Shown in pieces: positions 1-5,061 of a stretch of 5,196 nucleotides of DNA. The stretch is from positions 1 through 5,196 of the forward strand of contig JBBRYP010000096.1 of the NCBI GenBank assembly GCA_038237515.1, in the 5' to 3' direction. The translations under genes and the position numbers were made by a program. Source of the stretch: JBBQDZ01 sp038237515. GTDB lineage: Bacteria > Actinomycetota > Thermoleophilia > Gaiellales > Gaiellaceae. The notes under the pieces are model-generated. The model was not told the origin of the DNA. It saw nothing but the letters and a program-made list of their open reading frames with translations, and did not search any database. The number at the start of each line of letters is the position of its first letter. Positions within the stretch are counted from its first letter, which is position 1.

Positions 1-33
1 CAACGTTTCGCTCGAAACTGACGGTTCGCCGAC

Positions 34-91
34 GCCGCACTATTCCGGCCGCTCTGCGGCCGGCGGCCGCGAAGCGGCCGAGTAGTGCGGC
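34..91. repeat. long imperfect hairpin (three-tier inverted repeat)
   Basis: Three nested inverted repeats share one centre. The outer arms GCCGCACTA (34-42) and TAGTGCGGC (83-91) are perfect 9-mers. The middle arms CGGCCGCT (46-53) and AGCGGCCG (73-80) are perfect 8-mers. The inner arms GCGGCC (56-61) and GGCCGC (65-70) close on a 3-base loop. Only small bulges separate the tiers, so about 23 pairs could form a cruciform or RNA hairpin. No T-run follows, so it is not a classical terminator. It lies just upstream of transposase debris and could be a REP-like element or part of a mobile-element end; I cannot tell which. Confidence 0.6.
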
Positions 92-127
92 CTCCACCTG
101 CCCTTCGTTTCCGGTCGAACGTTATGA

Positions 128-139
128 GAGGCCGCACTA
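128..139. repeat. third copy of the hairpin outer arm
   Basis: GAGGCCGCACTA here is the perfect 12-base reverse complement of TAGTGCGGCCTC at 83-94, and it repeats GCCGCACTA of 34-42 in direct orientation. The motif therefore occurs three times in about 110 bases, in alternating orientations. Function is unknown; it may be a remnant of an element end. Confidence 0.5.
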
Positions 140-152
140 GCTGCCTGCTCAG

Positions 153-436
153 GAGGTTGCTCGGTGGATCGAGGCTAAAGGCCGTTCGCAGCTGCTTGCC
201 TACCATCTGATGTTCGGCCTCGACTACCGGTAGCTGAACGGGAACTCGGGCTCGACCCCTACGAGGGCCGCAGCTACCTCGGTTTTCGCCACCAGTGCGC
301 GCTCGTCACCTGCGTGCGCCTTCTCGACGCTCGAGCGTCTACGCCCAAAAGCGCTGCGGCCAGCCTGACACTGCCGCAGGCGGTGCTTCTCCTGCAGCCC
401 GCCTTCCGCTGTTGGAACCCGATTCGTTACAACACC
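153..436 (+). pseudogene. decayed IS701/IS4-like DDE transposase, C-terminal remnant
   Basis: From 239 one frame reads RELGLDPYEGRSYLGF, followed by a hydrophobic stretch and LTLPQAVLLLQPAFRCW. This resembles the C-terminal end of IS701/IS4-type transposases, where YRELK-ELGLDHYEGRS-type sequence precedes a helix-rich tail. Just upstream the frame is broken. TAC CGG TAG CTG AA (225-238) is what an original Tyr-Arg-Glu-Leu-Lys would become after a Glu codon turned into TAG (231-233) and one base was lost near 238. Farther upstream, frame 3 (about 153-230) still reads ARWIEAK, but the match there is weak. The catalytic DDE core is absent. No start or intact ends are visible, so this is dead. 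The family call rests on remembered motifs, not an alignment. Confidence 0.55.
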
Positions 437-608
437 ATCGGACGACAGCACCTCGATAGCGCACTCGTCTCGAAGGGTTTGACCCGTACCGCGACTTTGG
501 GAACTCGCCCGGGCGCCTGCGCAACCGTTGCGCCTTTGGGCCCGGCCGACCGCAGCGCGACGGTACGGACAACCCGCGGCCGGGGATCAGCGTCCTGGCT
601 GCGGGTTG

Positions 609-707
609 ATTGCCGCTCGAGCTGTACGCGATGGGAGAATCGGCCTCGAGACGATGTGCGTCGGCGGCGATAAAGAAAACGAGCTGGTCGTGGTGCGCCC
701 CTCGTGA
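609..707 (+). pseudogene. probable thiolase C-terminal remnant
   Basis: Frame 3 reads GRIGLETMCVGG (633-668), then DKENELVVVRPS, and stops at TGA 705-707. Thiolases (acetyl-CoA C-acyltransferases) end in a conserved segment of the type G-L-x-T-M-C-V-G-G-G-Q-G, which carries the second catalytic cysteine. Here the Cys (657-659) and first Gly-Gly are kept, but the expected G-Q-G is replaced by D-K-E. Homology is lost upstream of about 609, and no start exists, so the rest of the gene is missing. The TGA overlaps the GTG start of the next gene by four bases (GTGA), as in a translationally coupled operon, which supports a formerly real gene. An unrelated short frame remains possible. Confidence 0.45.
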
Positions 708-1657
708 ACGCGCTGCCACGCCTCCGGCGCTCGTGCCTGGCGGTTCCTGCGTCCAGCCCGAAGATGCTCGCGAAGGCGGCGGGGCTGCCGGCCGATCAGG
801 TCTTCCTCGACCTCGAGGACTCGGTCGCGCCCGGCGAGAAGGGCGACGAGACCCGGGAGAACGTCGTCCGGGCGCTCCTCGACGGCAATTGGAGGGCGCC
901 GACGCTGGTCGTCCGCGTGAACTCCGTGGACACCCCCCACTGCTTCCGAGACATCGTCTACGTGGTCGAGCGTGCCGGGCGCCGGCTCGACTGCGTCATG
1001 CTTCCGAAGGTCGAGGACGAGACGCACGTCCACTTCGTCGCGCACCTGCTCGGCCAGCTCGAGCACTCCCTCGAGCTCGGGCGGCGGATCGGGATCGAGG
1101 CGCAGGTCGAGACTGCGCGCGGAGCCGTCAACGTCGAGCGAATCGCGCGGGCGAGCGACCGCCTCGAGACGCTGATCTTCGGTCCCGGAGACTTCGCGGC
1201 TTCGATCGGGGTGCCGCAGCTGACGGTCGGGCTGATCGAGCCCGAGTACCCGGGTGACCAGTGGCACTACGTCCTTTCGCGAATCGTCACGGCGGCGCGC
1301 GCGTTCGGGCTCCAGGCGATCGACGGGCCCTACGCGGCGATACGCGATCTCGACGGGTTCCGCGAGTCCGCGCGGCGCTCGAAGCTGCTCGGGTTCGACG
1401 GAAAGTGGGCGCTCCACCCGGATCAGATCGAACCCTGCAACGAGACCTATACCCCAGCGCAGGAGCAGTACGACCGCGCGGAGCGGATCCTCGACGCGTA
1501 CCGGCGCTCCACGGAAGTCGACCGGGTCGGTGCCGTCATGTTCGAGGGCGAGATGATCGACGAGGCTTCACGGAAGCTGGCAGAAGCGTTCGCCGCCCGC
1601 GGTCGCGCCGCCGGACTCCGCCGACCTCCGACAGGAGGTGATGGAGCTGACCGATGA
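704..1657 (+). CDS. HpcH/HpaI aldolase / CitE-like CoA-ester lyase
   Basis: A 317-residue enzyme of the citrate lyase beta-subunit-like family, a cytosolic Mg2+-dependent TIM barrel. The family cleaves malyl-, citramalyl- or hydroxymethylglutaryl-type CoA esters to an acyl-CoA (usually acetyl-CoA) and a keto acid. Visible signatures in order are RSCLAVPASSPKM near the N-terminus, VFLDLEDSVAP (33-43), the RVN arginine (Arg71), VMLPKVE (98-104), EAQVETARG with the probable metal ligand Glu136, IFGPGDFAASIG with probable ligand Asp163, AIDGPY (205-210) and GKWALHPDQI (233-242). Length is normal for the family. The GTG start is chosen because the next ATG (764) would remove the first barrel strand. 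No strong ribosome site precedes it, fitting coupling to the broken frame ending at 707. It overlaps the MaoC gene. By analogy with M. tuberculosis Rv2498c it may act on (S)-citramalyl-CoA or 3-hydroxy-3-methylglutaryl-CoA; substrate is inferred. Confidence 0.9.
   Translation: MNALPRLRRSCLAVPASSPKMLAKAAGLPADQVFLDLEDSVAPGEKGDETRENVVRALLDGNWRAPTLVVRVNSVDTPHCFRDIVYVVERAGRRLDCVMLPKVEDETHVHFVAHLLGQLEHSLELGRRIGIEAQVETARGAVNVERIARASDRLETLIFGPGDFAASIGVPQLTVGLIEPEYPGDQWHYVLSRIVTAARAFGLQAIDGPYAAIRDLDGFRESARRSKLLGFDGKWALHPDQIEPCNETYTPAQEQYDRAERILDAYRRSTEVDRVGAVMFEGEMIDEASRKLAEAFAARGRAAGLRRPPTGGDGADR
1633..1641 (+). promoter_or_regulatory. extended Shine-Dalgarno for the MaoC gene
   Basis: AGGAGGTGA is a full complement to the 3' end of 16S rRNA. 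It sits inside the last codons of the lyase gene and overlaps the first plausible ATG (1641-1643), which is too close for standard spacing. An in-frame CTG at 1647 would be better spaced. The site clearly serves the MaoC frame, but the exact start is uncertain. Confidence 0.6.
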
Positions 1658-2180
1658 CGCGCGAGAACCCGCTCCCAAGGCGTGGCGAGGCCGGTTCCTC
1701 GAGGATTTCGACGTCGGCGACGTCTACCGAAGCCGGATCGGCCGCACGATCACCGACGCAGACAACGTGTGGTTCACAGCGCTGACGATGAACACGAACC
1801 AGATCCACTTCAACGTCCCGTACGCGGAGCGGACGGAATTCGGCCGGCCGCTCGTGGTCTCCTCCTTCACGCTCGCTCTCGTCCTCGGCCTCTCCGTCGC
1901 CGACACGTCCGAGAACGCGGCCGCGAACCTCGGCTGGAAGGAGATCAAGCTTCCGAGACCGGTCTACGCGGGCGACACGCTGTGGGCGGAGAGCGAGGTG
2001 ACGGAGGTGCGCGAGTCCCGCTCCCGGCCGACCGTCGGGATCGTCTCCGTCCGCACCCGCGGCATCAATCAGCGGCGCGAGGTGGTGCTCGAATTCACGC
2101 GCTCGTTCATGGTCTACAAGCGCGACGCCGCGGAACTGAAGGATCTCTTTCCCGTGACCACCGAGGAGTGGACGGTCTGA
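1641..2180 (+). CDS. MaoC-like hotdog-fold acyl-CoA hydratase/dehydratase
   Basis: A 179-residue single-domain protein of the MaoC / (R)-specific enoyl-CoA hydratase superfamily, which adds water to an enoyl-CoA. It has the family's N-terminal FLEDFDVGDVYRS (19-31) and the strand-turn-helix TITDADNVWFTALTMNTNQIHFN. A later PLVVSSFTLALVLGL helix (70-84) and a VYAGDTLWAESEV strand (108-120) follow. The hydratase motif D-x-N-P-[LIV]-H reads N51-T-N53-Q-I-H56. The histidine is kept, but the usual catalytic Asp is Asn. This variant may define the mesaconyl/methylglutaconyl-type CoA hydratase branch that neighbours CitE-like lyases, or it may mark altered chemistry. The gene overlaps the lyase gene by 17 bases and the dehydrogenase gene by 1, so the three are one transcript. 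GTG 1638 is an alternative start. By analogy with Rv2499c it probably hydrates a branched enoyl-CoA that the lyase then cleaves; this is inference. Confidence 0.85.
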   Translation: MELTDDAREPAPKAWRGRFLEDFDVGDVYRSRIGRTITDADNVWFTALTMNTNQIHFNVPYAERTEFGRPLVVSSFTLALVLGLSVADTSENAAANLGWKEIKLPRPVYAGDTLWAESEVTEVRESRSRPTVGIVSVRTRGINQRREVVLEFTRSFMVYKRDAAELKDLFPVTTEEWTV

Positions 2181-3349
2181 TGGCGGCGGTGCCGCCCGAG
2201 CAGCGGGAGCTGATCGCGGCGGTGCGGGACTGGGTGGACCGCGAGGTCATCCCCAGCGCGTCGCGGCTCGAGCGGGCAGACGAGTTCCCGCACGCGCTCG
2301 TCGAGGACATGAAGGAGCTCGGCCTCTTCGGCGTCACGATCCCCGAGGAGTACGGCGGGCTCGGGCTCGATCTGACGACGTACGCGCTCATCCAGGTGGA
2401 GCTCTCCCGCGGCTGGATGTCGCTCTCGGGCGTGCTGAACACGCATTTCATCGCCGCCTGGATGATCGAGACCTTCGGGACCGACGACCAGCGCGCGCTC
2501 CACCTCCCCCGGATGGCGACGGGCGAGCTGCGTTCGGCCTACGCCATGACGGAAGCGCATGCGGGCTCCGACGTGCAGGCGATCCGAACGCGCGCCGTCC
2601 GCGACGGCGACGACTACCTGATCACGGGCCAGAAGATGTGGTCGACGAACGGCCTTCGCGCCGGGATGGTGATGCTGCTTGCAAAGACCGATCCATCCGC
2701 GGATCCTCCGCACCGGGGCATGACTGCATTCGTCGTGGAGAAGGAGCCGGGCGTTCCTGAGCAGCCGGGACTCGTCATCCCCCCGCCCCTCGAGAAGCTC
2801 GGCTACAAGGGCGTCGAGTCGACGGAACTCGTCTTCGACGGCTTCCGCACGCCGGCAGGCAGCGTCCTCGGCGAGAAGGAAGGCGACGGGTTCAAGCAGT
2901 TCATGGCGGGGATCGAGCTCGGGCGCGTGAACATCGCAGCACGCGGCGTCGGCGTCGCCACGGCAGCCTTCGAGCACGCGATCCGGTACGCGCAGGAGCG
3001 CGAGGCGTTCGGCAAGAAGATCGCCGAGCACCAGGCGATTCAGCTGAAGCTCGCGGACATGGCCACGAAGATCGAGGCGGCGCGGCTCCTGACTCTCGAG
3101 GCCGCGCGGAGAAAGGACGCGGGCGAGCGGGCCGATCTCGAGGCGGGAATGGCGAAGCTGTTCGCGAGCGAGGTCGCCGAGGAGGTGGCGGTCGAGGCGA
3201 TGAGGATCTTCGGCGGCTACGGCTATTCGCCCGAGTACCCGATCGAACGGCTCTACCGCGACGCGCCCCTCCTGATCGTCGGCGAGGGAACGAACGAGAT
3301 CCAGCGGCTCCTCATCGCCCGCCGCCTGCTGGAGCGGCACGGCCTGTAG
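2180..3349 (+). CDS. acyl-CoA dehydrogenase (FAD-dependent)
   Basis: A 389-residue acyl-CoA dehydrogenase of normal length that introduces an alpha,beta double bond into an acyl-CoA, passing electrons to ETF. The N-terminal helical domain includes GLFGVTIPEEYGGLGL (48-63). The first family signature is YAMTEAHAGSD (121-131), followed by the beta-domain segment GQKMWSTNG (150-158). The FAD/dimer contact REAFGKKIAEHQ is at 274-285, and IFGGYGYSPEYPIERLYRD at 343-361. The catalytic glutamate is Glu369 in GEGTNEIQ. The position used as the base in isovaleryl-CoA dehydrogenases (LDLER-type motif) is Gly248 in GIELGRV, so this is not a classical isovaleryl-CoA dehydrogenase. The ATG overlaps the MaoC stop (TGATG), with GAGGAG at 2163-2168 as ribosome site. 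Its place after lyase and hydratase suggests it feeds them with an enoyl-CoA, as FadE19 (Rv2500c) may do in mycobacteria. Substrate is not readable from sequence. Confidence 0.93.
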   Translation: MAAVPPEQRELIAAVRDWVDREVIPSASRLERADEFPHALVEDMKELGLFGVTIPEEYGGLGLDLTTYALIQVELSRGWMSLSGVLNTHFIAAWMIETFGTDDQRALHLPRMATGELRSAYAMTEAHAGSDVQAIRTRAVRDGDDYLITGQKMWSTNGLRAGMVMLLAKTDPSADPPHRGMTAFVVEKEPGVPEQPGLVIPPPLEKLGYKGVESTELVFDGFRTPAGSVLGEKEGDGFKQFMAGIELGRVNIAARGVGVATAAFEHAIRYAQEREAFGKKIAEHQAIQLKLADMATKIEAARLLTLEAARRKDAGERADLEAGMAKLFASEVAEEVAVEAMRIFGGYGYSPEYPIERLYRDAPLLIVGEGTNEIQRLLIARRLLERHGL

Positions 3350-3381
3350 AGCGCCGCAGCGCCGGCAGACCGCGGGCGTGG

Positions 3382-3401
3382 ATCGCCGCCACTGCGGCGA
3401 T
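3382..3401. terminator. perfect hairpin downstream of the CoA operon
   Basis: ATCGCCGC (3382-3389), loop CACT, GCGGCGAT (3394-3401) form an 8-pair perfect stem starting 33 bases after the dehydrogenase stop. No T-run follows. It could be a U-tract-less terminator or mRNA 3'-end stabiliser; chance is possible in such GC-rich sequence. Confidence 0.3.
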
Positions 3402-3536
3402 GCGAGCGGGTCCAGCGTGGAGATCGGCGTCACCGGGCGATCTGGCCGAGGCGCTTCCACACCTCCGGCGCGCGGTCACTCGCCGTCCCGCGCGCGTTCG
3501 AGAATGACCTGGTACCGAGACGCGCCCGGTCGCCTC

Positions 3537-3564
3537 GGCCGCGTCGCGGCCGTTCGTGTAGAAC
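3537..3564 (+). promoter_or_regulatory. candidate operator dyad and -10 element before the EncFtn gene
   Basis: GGCCGCGTCGCGGCC (3537-3551) is a perfect 7+1+7 palindrome. TAGAAC (3559-3564) resembles an actinobacterial -10 (TANNNT, one mismatch) at -13 to -8 relative to the GTG at 3572. The gene has no ribosome site, so a leaderless transcript starting at or next to 3572 is plausible. The palindrome would then lie between -35 and -10, a common repressor position. No clear -35 is visible. The whole proposal is inferred from spacing. Confidence 0.3.
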
Positions 3565-3571
3565 GCCTGCC

Positions 3572-3886
3572 GTGCCCTTCGATCAGTATCACGAGCCGCC
3601 CGCGGAGCTTTCCGAGGAGGCGCGGACCTTCGCCCGGATCTGTGCGTCCCTCATCGAGGAGGGCGAGGCAATCGGCTGGTACGAGCAGCGTCTCGCGCTC
3701 GAGAAGGACGACCAGGCCCGGGCGATCATGGAGAACGCACAGCAGGAGGAGTTCAAGCACTTCGGCATGGACCTCGAGTTCCTCCTGCGACGAAAGCCGG
3801 TCTGGCGCGAGACCCTGCGCGGCATCCTCTTCTCCGAGGGAGACATCGTTGCCCTCGGCGAGGAGGCGGAGGAGGAGGCGGGGTAG
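3572..3886 (+). CDS. encapsulated ferritin-like protein (EncFtn family), no cargo tail
   Basis: A 104-residue two-helix ferritin-like protein matching the EncFtn core. EncFtn is a decameric ferroxidase normally housed inside an encapsulin shell, where it oxidises Fe2+ for storage. The visible order is YHEPPAELSEEARTF, helix 1 SLIEEGEAIGWYEQR (26-40), helix 2 NAQQEEFKHFGMDLEFLLRR (55-74), then VWRETLRGILFSEGD. Compared with Rhodospirillum rubrum EncFtn as I remember it, the ferroxidase ligands correspond to Glu30, Glu60 and His63, the entry-site glutamates to Glu29 and Glu32, and the Trp-Tyr pair to 36-37. All are present. The protein stops at EEAEEEAG. The flexible linker and the C-terminal targeting peptide (GSLGIGSL-like) are absent in this frame and in the other two frames just downstream. 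No encapsulin gene follows; a decayed cyclase gene begins about 20 bases later. The GTG start gives the family's usual N-terminus; no Shine-Dalgarno is seen. It may be a truncated cargo or a free-standing variant. Confidence 0.85.
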   Translation: MPFDQYHEPPAELSEEARTFARICASLIEEGEAIGWYEQRLALEKDDQARAIMENAQQEEFKHFGMDLEFLLRRKPVWRETLRGILFSEGDIVALGEEAEEEAG

Positions 3887-3903
3887 CGCTCGCCGGCAAA
3901 TGC

Positions 3904-4201
3904 CGCCTGCTGCACGCCGCAGGCACGGACGAGCGGCAGGAACGGCGCGTCGTCACCGTCCTCTTCGCCGATCGCGCGGGCTCCACGGCACCCGGCGAAC
4001 AGCTCGACCCGGAGGATGTCCGCGACCTTCAGAACGACCTCTTCGAGTTGCTGCACACGGAGGTGGAGGGGTTCGGCGGGACGACCGAGAAGTTCGTCGG
4101 CGACGCCATCCTCGGGGTCTTCGGGGATCCCGCAGGCGCACGGGGACGATCCTGAGCGGGGCGTTCGGGCCGGGCTCGCGGCCCGTGACAACTTTCACCG
4201 C
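3904..4201 (+). pseudogene. class III adenylate/guanylate cyclase domain remnant, frameshifted
   Basis: Frame 1 reads ERRVVTVLFADRAGSTAP, then a helix and GGTTEKFVGDAILGVFG. This is the first half of a class III nucleotide cyclase catalytic domain. Both metal-binding aspartates (the Asp of LFAD and of FVGDA) are kept. At the G-run 4123-4126 one extra G shifts the frame: frame 1 ends at TGA 4153-4155, while the homologous sequence GIPQAHGDDPERGVRAGLAARD continues in frame 2 from 4124. After about 4200 the cyclase sequence stops. The second half, including the transition-state Asn/Arg motif, is deleted and the next recognisable residues belong to the linker before the ATPase. No start codon or N-terminal segment is present. 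It was once one gene with the two ATPase pieces downstream. Confidence 0.75.
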
Positions 4202-4272
4202 CTTCGGCGAGCGCGTGCGCGACACCTACCAGGCCGCGGTGCCTGCGGATCGCACCCGGCCTGACCGCTCCG

Positions 4273-4731
4273 ATGATCGGCCGGCACGAGGAGCTCGCCA
4301 TGCTCGATGCGATTTCGGCGCGGGTCGCCCGTGAGCGCGTACCGCGGCTCGTCACACTCTTCGGCCAGGCCGGCGTCGGAAAGTCTCGGCTGCTCGCCGA
4401 GCTGCTCGGTCGGCTGCCGGGCGCCCGGGTGCTGAAGGGGCGATACCTACCCTACGGGGAGGGCATCACCTACTGGTCGCTCGGCGAGGCGGTGGAGACC
4501 GCGGCGGGAATCCTCGACACCGATGCAGCCGACGTCGCGCTGGAGAAGCTTTGGGCCGCCGTCGCCTCCGTCCTCGGCGACGCCCACGACGAGGTCTTCG
4601 ACGCGATCGCCTGGACGATCGGCTTCTCCGTCCCAGGCTCGGCGATCATCGGTGCCGACCCCGAGCAGATTCGGCACTCGCTGGCGGACGCGTGGCAGCG
4701 ATACGTCGCCGCGCTGGTCGTCGAGAGCTGA
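4273..4731 (+). pseudogene. AAA/NACHT-like ATPase domain of the cyclase regulator, N-terminal piece
   Basis: Frame 1 encodes 152 residues beginning MIGRHEELAMLDAI, the usual entry to the ATPase module of cyclase-ATPase (MalT/AfsR-like) regulators. The Walker A motif GQAGVGKS (31-38, Lys37) follows, then GARVLKGRYLPYGEGITYW (50-68), typical of this family. Reading ends at TGA 4729-4731, but the protein family continues without a break in frame 3, so a frameshift (probably a 1-base loss) lies at about 4714-4721. The short stretch 4205-4270 upstream, ending in APMIGR-like linker sequence, is what remains between cyclase and ATPase. An automatic caller would list this as a small ORF; I read it as a fragment. 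Walker B is on the next piece, so it cannot hydrolyse ATP alone. Confidence 0.75.
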
Positions 4732-5060
4732 CCGTGCTCGTCGTCGAGGACGTGCACTGGGCATCGACAGCGCTGCTCGACCTCGTCGAGCATCTTGCCG
4801 AGACGCTCGCCGAGAGCCGCGTGCTGCTCGTTTGCACGGCCCGGCCCGAGCTCCTCGACGTGCGGCCGGCCTGGGGCGCGGGGAAGCAGAACGCCACGAC
4901 GCTCGCGCTCGCACCGCTCTCTCCGGACGAGTCGACGATGCTCGTCTCGTCGCTGCTCGGCGAGGCACAGGTGCCCGAGGATGTCCGGAAGCCGATTCTC
5001 GAGTCAACGGGAGGAGGCGGCCTCTTTCCTCACCGCCCTCGGCTGCGTCAACCCGGTCTA
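4716..5060 (+). pseudogene. ATPase domain of the cyclase regulator, Walker B piece, truncated by IS
   Basis: Frame 3 reads RELTVLVVEDVHWAS (from 4722), which is the Walker B and following His-Trp of the same ATPase module. ALLDLVEHLAETLAESRVLLVCTARPELLD, a sensor-type segment, follows. LALAPLSPDESTMLVSSLLG and ILESTGG come next, corresponding to the conserved L-x-P-L-S/D-x-x-E-S region and the E-x-A-x-G-N-P-like motif. Near 5026 another shift seems likely, since frame 1 then reads FLTALGCVN. The gene is abruptly cut at the IS5-family end at 5062, so the large C-terminal half (TPR-like or helical repeats in this family) is absent. No ribosome site or credible start belongs to this piece. Confidence 0.7.
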
Positions 5061-5061
5061 A

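Noticed and set aside
4..18. Short dyad GTTTCG-CT-CGAAAC with a similar string at 106-121
   Set aside because: The loop is only two bases and the second copy is imperfect; too short to claim as an operator or element end.
34..139. Integron attC site or CRISPR repeats
   Set aside because: No GTTRRRY core at the right place, no regular spacers and no integrase or cas gene; only three short motif copies.
437..608. Possible gene between transposase remnant and thiolase tail
   Set aside because: Frames here give Arg/Thr/Pro-rich sequence with no motif, and none has a ribosome site. I see nothing to annotate.
587..1417. 276-residue open frame on the minus strand
   Set aside because: Antisense shadow of the lyase gene, dominated by Arg, Asp, Glu and Val, with no recognisable domain.
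1682..2179. N-terminal extension of the dehydrogenase frame to 555 residues
   Set aside because: The extra residues overlap the MaoC gene in another frame and are Arg-rich without motif. ATG 2180 gives the normal family length and a TGATG overlap with a GAGGAG site.
2114..3460. 448-residue open frame on the minus strand
   Set aside because: It lies opposite the well-supported acyl-CoA dehydrogenase gene. The translation is low-complexity Arg/Leu/Glu-rich with no motif, as expected for the antisense of GC-rich coding DNA.
3476..3760. 94-residue minus-strand frame upstream of and over the EncFtn gene
   Set aside because: Leu/Arg-rich antisense of EncFtn; no family resemblance and no ribosome site.
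3378..4334. 318-residue open frame on the plus strand across the EncFtn gene and cyclase remnant
   Set aside because: Arg/Ser/Pro-rich translation in a third frame; the real homologies lie in frames 1 and 2 here. Its length reflects lack of stops in GC-rich DNA.
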